Positions 30,790 to 41,589 of a DNA stretch of 64,000 nt are shown here, one piece after another. The notes below the pieces were generated by a model. It was not told the DNA's origin. It did no database searches and saw nothing but the letters and a program-made list of their open reading frames with translations. The DNA is from Kingdonia uniflora (lineage: Eukaryota; Streptophyta; Magnoliopsida; Ranunculales; Circaeasteraceae): positions 4,712,001 through 4,776,000 of the forward strand of contig JACGCM010001948.1 in assembly GCA_014058105.1 (NCBI GenBank), read 5' to 3'. The first letter of the stretch is position 1; the number at the start of each line of letters is the position of its first letter. The position numbers were made by a program, and so were the translations under genes.

Positions 30790-32193
30790 ATCCGTCCCGG
30801 AGATGAATGGAAACAACTTTCAAAACTAAAGAATGATTATATGAATGGCTTGTTATGCCATTTGGTTTGTCTAATGCTCCTAGTACGTTTATGAGACTTA
30901 TGAATGAGGTTTTAAAGCCTTTCTTGAACAAGTTTGTCGTCGTTTATTTCGACGATATTCTCATTTATAGCAAAGATGAGAAAGATCATTTTCACCATAT
31001 TCGAGAAGTATTTCAAGCACTCCAAGGTGCCTCTCTCCAAATTTAACTCAAGAAGTGTACATTTATGCAAGCTAAACTTATTTTCTTGGGATTTGTCGTT
31101 TCCGCCGATAATATTTATGTTGATGAAGACAAAGTCAAAGCTATTCGTGAGTGGCCTACTCCGAAAACTATTTTTGTTGTTCGATCTTTTCATGGCTTGG
31201 CATCCTTTTATCGTCGTTTTGTACGAAATTTTTCTACTATAGCGGCCCCTCTTACCGATTGTTTAAAACAATCTTGCCTTACTTTGAGTCCCGAAGCCGA
31301 ACAAAGTTTCACCTTACTAAAAAAAAACTATCTTCGGCACCGGTTCTTATTATGCCCGATTTTACAAAACTATTTGAGGTGGATTGTGATGCCTCCGCCC
31401 GTGGTATAGGTGCCGTTTTAACTTAAGAAAGAAGACCAATTGCGTATTATTGTGAAAAGCTATGTGAAGCTCGCCGTACTTGGACTACTTATGAGTTGGA
31501 ATTTTATTCGGTTGTACAAGCTCTTAAGCATTGGAAACATTATTTGTTTCAAAAGAAATTTCTATTATATACCGATCATGAAGCCCTCAAGTACATCCAA
31601 AGTAATACCAATATTAATCGAATGCATGCTCGTTGGATCGCCGAGATTCAACAATTTAATTTTTCTATCAAGCACTAACCGGAGAAGCAAAATAAAGTTT
31701 CTGAAGCCTTGAGTCGACGTGCATCCCTTATTGTTACCGTTCGTACATCTATCGTTGCTTTTAATTATCTTAAAGAACTCTATGTCGATGATGCGGATTT
31801 TTCGGAGATGTGAGAAAAATGCAACAATAATCAAGGAGGTACGGCCGACTTTCTTCTTCATGATGGTTTTCTTTTTCATGGTACTCGTCTTTGTATTCCC
31901 CAAGGTTCTTTACGAGAGTACGTTATTAAAGAGTTACATGGAGGAGGTCTTGGTGGACATTTAGGTCGTGATAAAACAATTGTTTTGGTAGAAGAACAAT
32001 ATTTTTGGCATTCTTTAAAGAAAGATGTTGCAGACTTTGTTCAGAAATGTTTTGTATGCCAACAAGCCAAAGGTCGTGCTCAAAATACGGGCCTCTACAC
32101 CCCTCTTTCGGTTCCCGAATCACCTTGGACTGATATTTCTATGGATTTTGTATTGGGACTCCCTTGGACTCAAAGAGGAGTTGATTCAATTTT
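30790..32193 (+). pseudogene. Ty3/gypsy RT end, RNase H and integrase start, with stops
   Basis: RT resumes at 30855 ([20 protein letters not shown], then the catalytic YFDDILIYS at 30948-30974). Next come the connection domain (31065-31260), RNase H ([13 protein letters not shown] near 31390; YTDHEALKYIQ near 31570) and the integrase zinc finger ([16 protein letters not shown] near 31935; [12 protein letters not shown] near 32038). The integrase core starts at [14 protein letters not shown] and is cut off at about 32193. Stops and a frameshift break the frame at several points. Confidence 0.85.
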
Positions 32194-32194
32194 T

Positions 32195-32439
32195 GAGCAT
32201 TCTCTATTAATCTCCACGTGTATCGATTTCCTTTCCGTTTTAGTTACTTTGGACGATGTCGGTTTCTTCGCTTTTGCTTTGCCTCCTGCTCTAGTAACTT
32301 TTGGCCTAACCCTATCCGAATAAACTATATCAAGATTGGGAGTGCATGAACCAAAATTTACAATAAGGTCTTGAAATTTTGATAACGTGGGGGGGTGAAC
32401 ACTCGTTCGATTGAGGATTTGGAAGGTCTTGAAATCCAT
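32195..32439 (-). pseudogene. Harbinger accessory (Myb/SANT-like) gene, 5' portion
   Basis: A minus-strand frame starts MDFKTFQILNRTSVHPPTLS and passes through a basic Lys/Arg-rich stretch ([20 protein letters not shown]) before Ty3 integrase homology begins at about 32193. It is the natural upstream half of the coding piece that resumes at 27725. The two halves are now separated by about 4.46 kb of retrotransposon. Confidence 0.6.
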
Positions 32440-33235
32440 GACTTTATGAAGACATTTGAGGGTAATAAGTTGCGCACAATTCCGCCTTGTTGAAGACGGT
32501 ATTGAGAGGTGGGGAGGATTTGGTAAGTTTGATTGGATTGTTCTTGAGAGAATGTGTAATGAGAATTGGGGTTTGAGTGAGTTTGATTGGTCTGTTCTTG
32601 AGGGAGGGTGTATTAAGAGTTGGACTTGGGGTTTGATTTTTAGTTAGACATGATTATTTCAATGAAGGAAGAAAAAAAATGTAGGGAGAGAAAAAATTTA
32701 ATGGAGAGAAGAAATAGGGAAATAATTCAAAAACTAGCCATTGGAGTTTTCATTGTGGGTGCAGGCTAGCAGTGTAGGCATAATTAGTAGTTTGTTTGAT
32801 TAAGTTTTGTTATTTGGGTATGAATGATCTGTAAAAATAAATAAACCCGAGTCAAAGACCCGATCCGACCCGACCAATCCGGTTCGATTCTAATTCGGGT
32901 TTTTAATCTGGTCGGTTTGAGTTCGGGTTATAAAATTGGTGACCCAAAGTTTCTGGGTTGAATCCGGTCTGGGCCTAAATTCGGGCAGACCCGACCCGTG
33001 TACAGCCCTAGGTGCAGCGGTAAAGTCTTTACCGACGAGAGCCGTCCACGTGGCACATTTCGCCGTCAGATGAGTGGAAAGTCTTTACCGCCGCACTCAT
33101 TAAGCCAACCATTGGCTGTGTTTTTTGGCATATTGACTTGATAAGCCAACCTGTTGGGGGTACCAAAATCACTTCTCAAGTGGTTTGGCAAATGGGTAGT
33201 TTTAGGCTGCTAATGCCAAGCTACTAGGAATGCTC
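32440..33235. other. Harbinger right arm with GC-rich inserted sequence
   Basis: Upstream (minus-strand) flank of the accessory gene. 32846-33010 holds repeated GACCCGA, GGGTCGGG and CCGAACCC-type words and ends GTACAGCCCTAGG. These resemble hAT-MITE termini beginning CCTAGGGCTGTACACGGGTC on the other strand. Only one such end is clear, so it is not called as an element. 33010-33100 contains the right subterminal TTTACCG palindromes. Confidence 0.45.
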
Positions 33236-33238
33236 TTA

Positions 33239-34594
33239 GAGGGCAAAAAAGCTTCCCTGAACCAAAATTTATCACAAGACCAATATGTCGCACAAATTTA
33301 GATTTTATAGAGCTTAGCTCATGAGCTTATATTAGTCATATTTCCCATCGAACAACAAAATTGCTAAAGGAAGCAAGTCATACAAGGAATTCAAGGTATT
33401 TACAGATGCAACTGTGCGAGTTTTAAGTCCCTAAATTTTAAGTTTAGGAGAAAAAAAAACCTAAAATTTAAGTAAATTTCAACTTCTACTGTGATGGGGA
33501 TATTTTTTAATATTTGTCTGGGCTGGGCCGACCTTGCCCATAGCCTATATAACATCTATCTTTACCCACCGATTGGCCCTAGTGTTAGTCTCAGGACCGG
33601 GCTAAGGGCTGAGCTCAGTGTTGGTCCCCGTCTAGCCAACTTTAATGTCTATTAGTAAAAATAAAAATAAATACAAAAAAAAACATCATATTAAAATTTT
33701 AGAATATTATCAGTATCTTTTGATAAAAACACTAATCACTTTAATCAAAAATTATGAAAAGCATGAGAGGAGGACATGTTTTACTTTTCTACAGTGTTGC
33801 AAGGCTTAATGTGGGCGGGTTTTAATGAGGACTAGATTAAGTGTGAAAGGGCTGGGCTAAGGGCTGCAAACATTAGACCCTGACCCCACCTTACGAGTTG
33901 TAAGGATGAGTCAACCCAACCCTTAGATGTTCAAAGTAGGGCTTTAAAAGGCTGAAGCCCTAATTTGTAAGGACAGGGTTGACAGGGCCAAGGGTTGTTT
34001 TCACAGGCGTTTTCACAGCCCATTTGCCTCTCCAACTTGAACTCTTTTCTCTTTCTCTTCTCCTCACTGCTATATATAACTATATCAATGCAACTCAACA
34101 CTAAAAACTTCTAGAGTAACAACTCCATAGACAACACTAAGAAGGTTTAAATAGTCACTACTCACTGACACATCGTGGATATATCGCAACAGTCAGGGGA
34201 TGATATATCAGCCTAATACGTTTTTTTGAACCTGTTTTCCACAAAATCAACAACTTTGTCGCTTAAGTTCCATTGTTTGAACTTTTGATATGAATCAGAT
34301 GGTATAGCTAAGCAAAAAATAGTATGGTTCTATTTTAGGAGAAATATATGTACAACTAGTGCCCTTTATTTTAAGTTTAAAAGAAGCAAATAAAAGTTGG
34401 CTTTCTATTAAACCCTAAAACTTTTAAATAAACTCTATTTCTGTCACTCTATATTACTATAGTTTTGGAAGTCTCTCTCTCCCTTCAACTTAAATTCAAA
34501 ACTCTAGTAATACTACCAATACAACTCAGCAGTGGAAACATCAAAGCCAGAGACAACATCATCATCCCTACCAAGAAGCGCGTATAAAGTTACC
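33239..34594. other. Intergenic region with GGGCT-rich decayed repeats
   Basis: No gene is seen. 33516-33640 and 33800-34010 contain repeated GGGCTAAGGGCTG, GGGCTGGGC and GACAGGGC words typical of old plant hAT or MITE remnants, without resolvable termini. 34430-34590 is a plausible promoter and leader of the next gene. Confidence 0.35.
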
Positions 34595-35252
34595 ATGGAG
34601 AACCAATCTGGTCTCGATTGTGGAAAACCTCTTTTAGAACTACTCCAAGTTCCTTCGAGAAACCCCACGGAATTAGGGTAAGTAGTCCCACTTTATTATC
34701 CTCAATCCGGGAGCTTTAGTATGATAAACAAGAGAAGAATTAGTACATGATCATGCTAGGTCCGAAGGACTCAGACGCATGCTAGGTATGACGAATCCTT
34801 ACGAGTTTAATACCGTGATAGAAGTGCCACCCATGTATTATCATCAACCTGGAGCACAGTTAATGCCTGCTGGGTCGACTAAAGATCTCAGACGCTTACT
34901 ACTCCAGCCGAATCCTTATGAGATAGATAACGGGTTAGGAGTCCCACCGGTGTATTATCATCGACCTGGAGCACAGTTGATACCGCCTGCTGGGTCGACT
35001 GAAGAACTCAAACGGTTAGTAGGTCTGAATAATTATTATAATGAGAAGGAGAGGGGGAGGAGAAACGAATATCGCAAATACCTACTTCGTATTAACAATC
35101 AAAATCACGATTTTACTTCTTTCTTAAAAAAAGATAACTCGTGTCTTTCACACTGGAGTTGGAACCCCGAAGAAGCTGATTGCGGTGTTGAGAAATCTAA
35201 GCCTGAGGAATATATGAAGGTTGAACCCGGTTCCCTCTTCTCGTACGAGTAA
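34595..35252 (+). CDS. Small unknown gene with an internal NPYE...VPPxYYHxPGAQL repeat
   Basis: I do not recognise this gene. Model: exon 1 at 34595-34677 (MENQSGLDCGKPLLELLQVP onward), a 55-bp intron 34678-34732 (GTAAGT...ACAAG), and exon 2 at 34733-35252, giving about 200 residues. The protein repeats a unit of about 43 residues: LRRMLGMTNPYEF, VPPMYYHQPGAQLMPAGST and then LRRLLLQPNPYEI, VPPVYYHRPGAQLIPPAGST, with a third partial start (LKRLVGLNNYYN). The C-terminus is basic then acidic (EERGRRNEYRKYLLRINNQN-like, ending GSLFSYE). It has no signal peptide, membrane span or catalytic motif. The intron is short for a plant. The alternative is a single-exon ORF from ATG 34779. The near-identity of the repeats at protein level with changed codons argues for selection. 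Confidence 0.55.
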
Positions 35253-35914
35253 AAATCTATCCATGTCTTTTTTTGTGTTTGATTTCCTTAATTTAATTTT
35301 GATACAATCACGAAGGTATGCTTTAATTTTATCAGTTCAACTTCAAAGTAATTTGAACCGTTTTTTGTTTATGTATGAAGGTATTGGACATGAAGTCATC
35401 TTGAATACAAAAGACGCGTCCCGCTAAAGCCATGAAGAAAATATTCAGAGTAGAGACTACAAATCACATATACCGAAGAGCAGTGTGATAAAACAAATTG
35501 GGTTTGATTGACCTACTGCAAGGTTGTAATTACTTACTAAATCAGTTATCTAATTGCCTGTACAACGGCCATGAATTTTAATCTTACGTTCGTCTGGTAT
35601 TACGTACAGCGTTATCTTAATAAAACTTTACCAATTAACATGTTAAATGAAACAGATCAAAAATAGGCCTTTACTAATAAAACTATTCATTCGTCAAAAA
35701 TTTATTTGTAATAACAATGCTGTAAGATAAAGTTTTGCAACAATCCATTACCTAAACATGAAACAATTGGAAGTGAAACAGAATAATAACTGAAGATGCT
35801 CCCAACACTCAATTTAACCCAGCCTCAAATTCTCTGCTCAAAATGCAAACTCTAACTTGGTTATCATCCAACAAGAAACTGGCAGGTCTAGGTACCGTAG
35901 ATCCAAATTCCTGT
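35253..35914. other. Intergenic, convergent 3' ends
   Basis: This stretch lies between the unknown gene (+) and the E2 gene (-). It is A/T-rich with several AATAAA-like words (for example CTTAATAAAAC at 35614-35624) that could serve polyadenylation of the + gene. No further gene is seen. Confidence 0.4.
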
Positions 35915-38900
35915 CTACAGTGTTAGACTGTCTGGGTTCTCGAGGATCTTTGCAAACGTCTTAAGGAAGGATGCCAAGTCAGCACCATATATTACTCTGT
36001 GATCAGCAGTGACGTTCACCTGAAAAAAAAAAGATTTCCAACTCAGTCACAGATTTAACTAACTCGTTGCACATTATATTGATAGCTGTAATACATGTTT
36101 TAGCTTATCTCAGTGAGGCAAATGAATTGATTCTTGAAATTTAGTTAGATTTATCGAAATTAGTTGCCAAAAGAGTTACTCTACATCATCATAAGAAACC
36201 AGAATACCAAAATTGGGCAGCAAAAGTTTCAGACTTGGCAACAAATAAATAGAACGCCGTGGACTATGTATACATTTTTTTCCTTTAGTGAAAGGACGTT
36301 GTCACTGTTCTGAATCTTCTGATTGACCAGTTAGAGGATGTTCAATGACAGACCAACTATGTGAAGTTCTGGTAAATATATTGAGATGGTTGACTTTGAA
36401 AAAAATTCGAGATTATTGACAAAACAAAGAATGGAGTGTCAGACACTAAACATGTGCTGACATAAGAGTGATATACACAACAAGTTTTCATGTGAATGAA
36501 CATCCATCACTAGACTAAGTTCAGATTTTTTTTCTCCTAGAATGAGAATGTAGTATACGATGTCTTTGAGAGATGCAAAGCAGAACTGACATGTGCAGAC
36601 AGGTATTGACATAATGGAGAAGTCTTTGTCGATGTCTTCCTACCGGTGTTACTTTATGCTCTAGTAACATGGGTTGAGTAGCCTAGAAAGTGGAACATTT
36701 TCACATAAAGGCATCCGTATTTTTCCTTTATTTGTACCTCCAGAGAAGATTTCAACCGTTTCTTGGAACAAAAGAGTAGGTTTATTCTCTTTGTGGAATT
36801 TGAAACCCTTGAAAGAACAACCATCTTTGGATGTGAACAAGAGGGGGCGGTCGTATTTAGCGAGGGAAGAAAGAAGTTGTAGCTAAACACAACCTAGATG
36901 CTAGAAAGAATAGAGAAGATCATCTGGGTTCAAAAGGCAAAGAAAGAGTTAAAAGTGCCAGTAATGCCAATTTATTTAATGTTCATCTACTAATACAAGT
37001 AATAGGTCATGAGCAGATTCAGCACATGACATCAAACCAAAGGAAAAGCAATAGCATAGGTAGAAGTCAACATGTTCATGAAAGTATTATAGCAGTAGCT
37101 GTTTAACTTTTAGTATTGTTGCCGACTTTCTTTTATTGTTGTCAACAAGGGTAGTTTTAAGGTAATCAATAAACCATAATAACTGATTAGCGAGGGCTGC
37201 AAGTATCTTTTGTTTAAATCTTTCTCATTTTCAAGCATCTACAACATACTGTTGCTTTCTTGAAAGCAAGTTGTGTGACATGACTAGGATATTTGTGTGC
37301 AATACTCCGATATACACCTAGTCATCATGAAAATACTATTGAAACAAAAACCAATCTTTACCAGCATTTGACTCTTCACAGAGAAATATCCATCCTTATC
37401 TGCAACAGCTGTAGGCTTTGATGCTCCAACAGCCATAATAGCTCCCTGCAGATATCCAAACAAGACATATACAATAACATATTAAATAATAGAACTCCAC
37501 GAGACATTGACATGCTTTCGTCTTAGAGACGTAGAAAAGTCTTTATCTCGAGATATTAGGGCATGCCAATTACTTGTCCTGGGGGAAGTATAGCGTCAAA
37601 TCTGTCCACTCCAAACATCCCCAAATTAGACAAGGTGAAAGTTCCTGTACAAACAACGGAGTGCAGTTTAGAATCCTTTCTGCCCTTATGAGAACTTATT
37701 TTAGACTATGTTAAGAATAATAAAAGAACCTGAATTGTACTCATGGGGCTGAAGTTGTTTTGCCCGAGCTTTATCTACAAGCTCTTTCCATCTTTGAGAT
37801 AACAAATAAAGATCCAACTGCACCCAGGGAATAAAAAATCCTCATTAAAAATAACTAATAATTGCAACATATGGATAACAAGCAACACTATACTAATTGA
37901 AGACCTTATCAGCATCCTGCAGAACAGGGGTTATGAGTCCACCATTGATTGCTACCGCTACTGCAATATTTATACTGCTGTTATATGTAAAACTCTTCCC
38001 ATCTTTACAGCTTGCATTCACAACTGGATGTTGTGAGAGCGCCATTGCTGCGGCTTTCGCCAACAACACTGTCATTGTGACACCCTTGGGTTTTACCTGA
38101 AATTATCAAACACATTTAGCTTAAATACCAAAATCTTAAGAACTTGAGCATCAACCTGGAGTAAAGAGGACTAGAATTTGACGTCCGAGGAGAAATCTCC
38201 GACTTTAAGCACTTTCAGTGCAAACACTGACTCTTGGAATCTAGTGTCAATATTGATAGAATGTTGGAAAATGGAAGCTTATCAAAGAGAAGAAAAAAAG
38301 AAGACTTATTTAACTAATTTTTTGAGTTTTTAACGGGATATTGGTTCATTAAGCATGAGCGAATAGGTATAGAAAGTCTCTTTAAAATGTACATTTAAGC
38401 TGTTGGGGTGTTTCGTGTATAGTAGCAAACACAATACTAACAGAGGTGGATTCACCCTCTATGGATATTTGCACTAACATTGCAGATGTTTCCAAACGAC
38501 CGGGGGAAGTATGTGTGTAATAGGCAAAGGCAAAAACAAAAGATGTCACACTTAAACATGTCCGTCCTCCCAAGACATGGATGTTTTTGCGCTTGTAAGA
38601 GAGTAACAGCCTAACCTAAACTAGATGGAGTTTGATTGTTGTTTCTCCAACAAATGCAAGTCCATCACGACGGCCTAGAAATATAAATAACTAAACCTTT
38701 TTTAACTAGCATATCTTACTGCATTTCAAATTAATTAATTTACACAAACACTCATAGACGATCTAATCAACTAAATCAATAATAAATGTACCTTCTCATA
38801 CAGAGCATCAAGTGCATCAGTCATCACAGGGTACCCAACACGAAACGTAGGCACCGAAAGACTTTCAACCATGTTCTTTGACACCGCAGATTGCATTGTA

Positions 38901-39637
38901 GTGAATGGCATGACAGTAGACCCCGGAATCTCAGGTAACGTTGCAGCAGCTGCCGCAGCAGCTTTCACAGGTGCCTCCACAGAAACAGGGGCAGCTGAAG
39001 CCACATTGCTACCACTACTCTTTGTAGGCAAAATTCCAGCTGCCGCTTCGATATCAGCTGGGGTTATCCTTCCAAATGGTCCCGTCCCCGTCACCGATCC
39101 AATATCCACCTTATGTTGCTTTGCAAGCTTCTTCGCAAATGGGGTCGCCACTGTCTTCTTCGGCCCATCTGAAGCAATGGGTGTGGCCGCCAATGGAGCT
39201 GGTGGTGGTGAAGGAGGGGCAACAGGCGCCGGAGTCGCAGATTGAGTCGAACCCATTGAAGCTTTGGCCTTTGCCTCGGCGACATCCTCTTCGGTCTCCG
39301 CCAACAACCCAATTGGAGCACCAACAGGAGCAATCTCTCCTTCGCCAACAACAATCACAGCCAAAATCCCATCGTAAAACGTCTCGACATCCATATCGGC
39401 CTTATCGGATTCGACAACCACAACACTCTCCCCTTTGGACAACACATCGCCTTCCGATTTGATCCACGAAACAATCTTCCCCTCAGTCATAGTTGAACTC
39501 AAAGCAGGCATAAAGATCTCTCTGATCTTTGCTTCAACTCTCATCGAACCCCTCTTGCTTCTAACAACGAGCGAACGCGACGACAATGAGACAATACCAT
39601 TGGAGAATGAGACCCTAAAAATGAGAGGAGACGCCAT
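35915..39637 (-). CDS. LTA2: Dihydrolipoamide acetyltransferase (E2) of the plastid pyruvate dehydrogenase complex
   Basis: E2 transfers the acetyl group from pyruvate to coenzyme A in the chloroplast, feeding fatty-acid synthesis. Exons (minus): 39637-38792, 38096-37905, 37817-37730, 37644-37574, 37445-37362, 36019-35915. They join in frame to about 461 residues, near the usual 460-480. Order: a Ser/Arg-rich plastid transit peptide (MASPLIFRVSFSNGIVSLSS); one lipoyl domain with the lipoylated lysine in ESDKADMDVETF; an Ala/Pro hinge; the E1/E3-binding domain (TPFAKKLAKQHKVDIGSVTG, then GPFGRITPADIE); and the catalytic domain ending DHRVIYGADLASFLKTFAK. A single lipoyl domain and the H-R-V-I-Y-G-A-D motif are, from memory, typical of the plastid LTA2 form rather than the mitochondrial form. 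All splice sites are GT-AG. It looks functional. The fifth intron (36020-37361) is 1.3 kb with no recognised insert. Confidence 0.95.
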
Positions 39638-39711
39638 TGTTGTTGTTGGAGCTCTCTTTGAATGTGAGGTTTAAGAGAGAAATAAAGATACAAATGTGAC
39701 GGAGAGGACGA

Positions 39712-39731
39712 GGGAGGGAGGGAGGGAGGGA
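39712..39731 (+). promoter_or_regulatory. G-quadruplex-prone (GGGA)n run upstream of the E2 start
   Basis: At least five consecutive GGG runs separated by single A bases lie about 75-95 bp upstream of the minus-strand ATG. They are on the template strand, in the promoter or leader of the E2 gene. The composition matches a G-quadruplex motif. A regulatory role is not shown. Confidence 0.6.
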
Positions 39732-39849
39732 GTAGTTGGGAGAGAATTCAGTGTTTGTATCGCCCAAACAATCTAGCATGAAAAACAATTTCAAATTAGT
39801 GGTGATAGTGTATAGACATGCCTTTGTGGTATAAGGTGTAGGCTACTTA

Positions 39850-41351
39850 GGGCCTGTTTTTTTCTTTTTCTTTTTTATTATTTTGATTTCTCATTACTTA
39901 TTCTGATTTATGAATCTAGCGTCTGAATGTTGAAGTTGAAATATAAAAAAATCTGTTTGTTTTATTGCTGAATCTGAAGTCTTAAATATCTTAAAATTGT
40001 CAAAATTACCCCGTTATTTATTTTTCGAAAAACATGCATTTCCATAATCGCATTTAAATTCAAGTAAATTTTTTCCAACATCAGTTAATTAAAATAATAT
40101 CCATTAAAATCATCTTCAAACCAATTTTTTTTGCCTTCTATCTAATTTAAAAAAACTCAAATTTGTACTTGACTAATCCCGTTTGCAATCTTCTCTCGTA
40201 AGGTCCACATGTAGGCTTGTTCATAATCTCCAAATACACCCTCAACATGTAGTGCATCGTTATTCATTTGAGCAGGAGATACCCCATTGACATTATCATT
40301 ATCGTATAGTTCAAAAAATGCATCATCCATAGAAGTTTTCCTGAGATAGTTATGCACCGCCATACAAGCAATAACGATATTTTTTTGAGATGAGAATGTA
40401 TATGGTGGCATTTTTTTCAAAATTGAAAAACGCGCATTCAACACACCAAAAGCTTGTTCGATAACATTTCTCAACTTTGTATGAATATGGTTAAACTTTT
40501 CTTCATTTCCCACAACATTCCCACCGTTTTGAAAATCAGGTAACCAATATCTGACATTCATAAACGGTGCCATAAAACCACGTGTATGTGTATAAGCAGC
40601 ATCTACCAAATAATATTGCTCTGCAAATATTATTTAAACATTATCAACTATAATTAAAAAAATAGCAGTTTACACAATAATAATGCATAAACTTCATTGG
40701 AAAAAAAGTATACCAGGAGGGGGCATCGGGAATTTTTTTGCTAGATCAAGTACAGTTTCCAGAAGAACATTTGAGTCATGTGCCACTCCTTCCCACCCAA
40801 CTATGACATACATAAATATCATATCAAAGTCACATACAGCCATTACATTTTGATAGCACTCTCCTCTTCCTCGTCCCCTAAATGTTGTTTATTTCTTTGA
40901 TGGAATGGCGAGATGGTACAGAGATTAGCTTCTTCTTACCTTGAATCTCGATCTCGGATGGTAGTAGTTTGCTTTAACTTGGATCTCGATCTTGTGTGAT
41001 GATGATGCTTCGATGGTACGCCAATTTCTATTTAATCAATCTCATATTTCATAGCTAGGGTTTTGATAAAGCAAGAAGGAGAAAGAAAGAGAATGAGAGA
41101 GGAAACAAGACCGATCAAATAAGGGTAAATTGGGGTTTACGTATTTTTACTTAAGTTTTCGTAACAATCCCGTCAATAAGGAGAATAGAGTTCAGAAAAG
41201 CTAGATTTTCTAACTTATCTTAAGTTCTAAAAAAATGCGGTGTCATTACTAAAAAGAGTTTTTTAGAAATAAAAAACAAACACAACTTATTGTAAAATTT
41301 CACTTAATCTGGCCAAAACAAGATAATTAAGTTAAAAAAACAAACAACCCC
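39850..41351 (-). mobile_element. PIF/Harbinger element (1.5 kb) with partial DDE transposase
   Basis: Bounded by TTA triplets (39847-39849; 41352-41354) and terminal inverted repeats: GGGCCTGTTTTTTTCTTTTT on the left and, on the complement of the right, GGGGTTGTTTGTTTTTTTAA. TTA duplication and GGG-TGTTTG termini are standard for the group. It contains the C-terminal half of a Harbinger transposase on the minus strand and lacks the N-terminal half, so it is an internally deleted derivative. Confidence 0.85.
40157..40895 (-). pseudogene. PIF/Harbinger DDE transposase (ALP1/HARBI1-like), C-terminal half
   Basis: Two exons on the minus strand. About 40885-40714 encodes a core block (QNVMAVCDFDMIFMYVIVGW, EGVAHDSNVLLE), then a GT donor at 40713. 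About 40622-40157 encodes YYLVDAAYTHTRGFMAPFMN, then RYWLPDF, HTKLRNVIEQAFGVLNARFS and the MPPYTFSSQKNIVIACMAVH block. These contain the second acidic residue (LVDAAY) and the catalytic Glu (NVIEQAFG) of the DDE endonuclease. The family is usually about 400 residues. Here roughly 210 remain and the start is missing. ALP1 is a domesticated relative, but TIRs and TTA flanks show that this copy is still in its element. Confidence 0.85.
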
Positions 41352-41589
41352 TTAGTTAAGTGGTGTTTGTTTTTCAAGTACTGAATGCCGAAAAAAATAA
41401 AAATAATTCAAGTGTTGAATAAGTTACAGTGTTTTTTTTCTTCTTTTAAGAAGTACTGAAAATTGATAAATGTCTTAAATACCCTTATTATAAAATAACA
41501 CAACTTGGAGCACCACCTCAAAATTGGCAGCACATCTCCACTTCAAAGTATTATGACACCATAGATGGATATTCATAACTTGAAAATTG

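Larger units (their letters stand above)
27738..32193 (+). mobile_element. Truncated Ty3/gypsy (chromovirus-like) retrotransposon nested in the Harbinger ORF
   Basis: The 5' LTR (27738 to about 28073) is followed by a primer-binding site TGGTATCAGA (28076) and gag, protease, RT, RNase H and integrase in standard order. The homology stops abruptly at about 32193 inside integrase, where Harbinger ORF sequence resumes. The rest of integrase and the 3' LTR are missing, so it is either a truncated insertion or was later deleted at its 3' end. In-frame stops (30786, 31044, 31425, 31676, 31811) show it is inactive. Confidence 0.88.
26259..33235 (-). mobile_element. PIF/Harbinger-type DNA transposon (7.0 kb), carrying a nested Ty3/gypsy insertion
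   Basis: The left end GAGCATTCCCAGCAACTTGG (26259 on) and the complement of the right end GAGCATTCCTAGTAGCTTGG (33235 back) form inverted repeats of about 27 bp with four mismatches. The flanking triplets are CTA (26256-26258) and TTA (33236-33238), which fit the TWA/TTA target preference of PIF/Harbinger with one mutation. Subterminal regions share GCGGTAAAG and TTTACCGC palindromes (26355-26375; 33015-33035; 33076-33095). The accessory Myb/SANT-like ORF is present. No DDE transposase was found inside, so the element is non-autonomous. Confidence 0.8.

Noticed and set aside
34779..35252. Retrotransposon or satellite origin for the repeat-containing ORF
   Set aside because: No LTR, TIR or further repeats lie around it, and the two units differ at silent positions while keeping the amino-acid motif. 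A host gene remains the better reading, though not proven.
36654..36890. Frames of 70-78 codons on both strands in E2 intron 5
   Set aside because: They lie inside a well-defined intron, have no recognised domain, and both strands are open equally.
39091..39462. Long frames on both strands within the E2 first exon
   Set aside because: They are shadows of the Ala/Pro-rich hinge of the real E2 reading frame.
40157..40895. Domesticated ALP1 host gene instead of a transposon relic
   Set aside because: The fragment lacks the N-terminal half and lies between TTA-flanked inverted repeats, so it is a deleted element copy.
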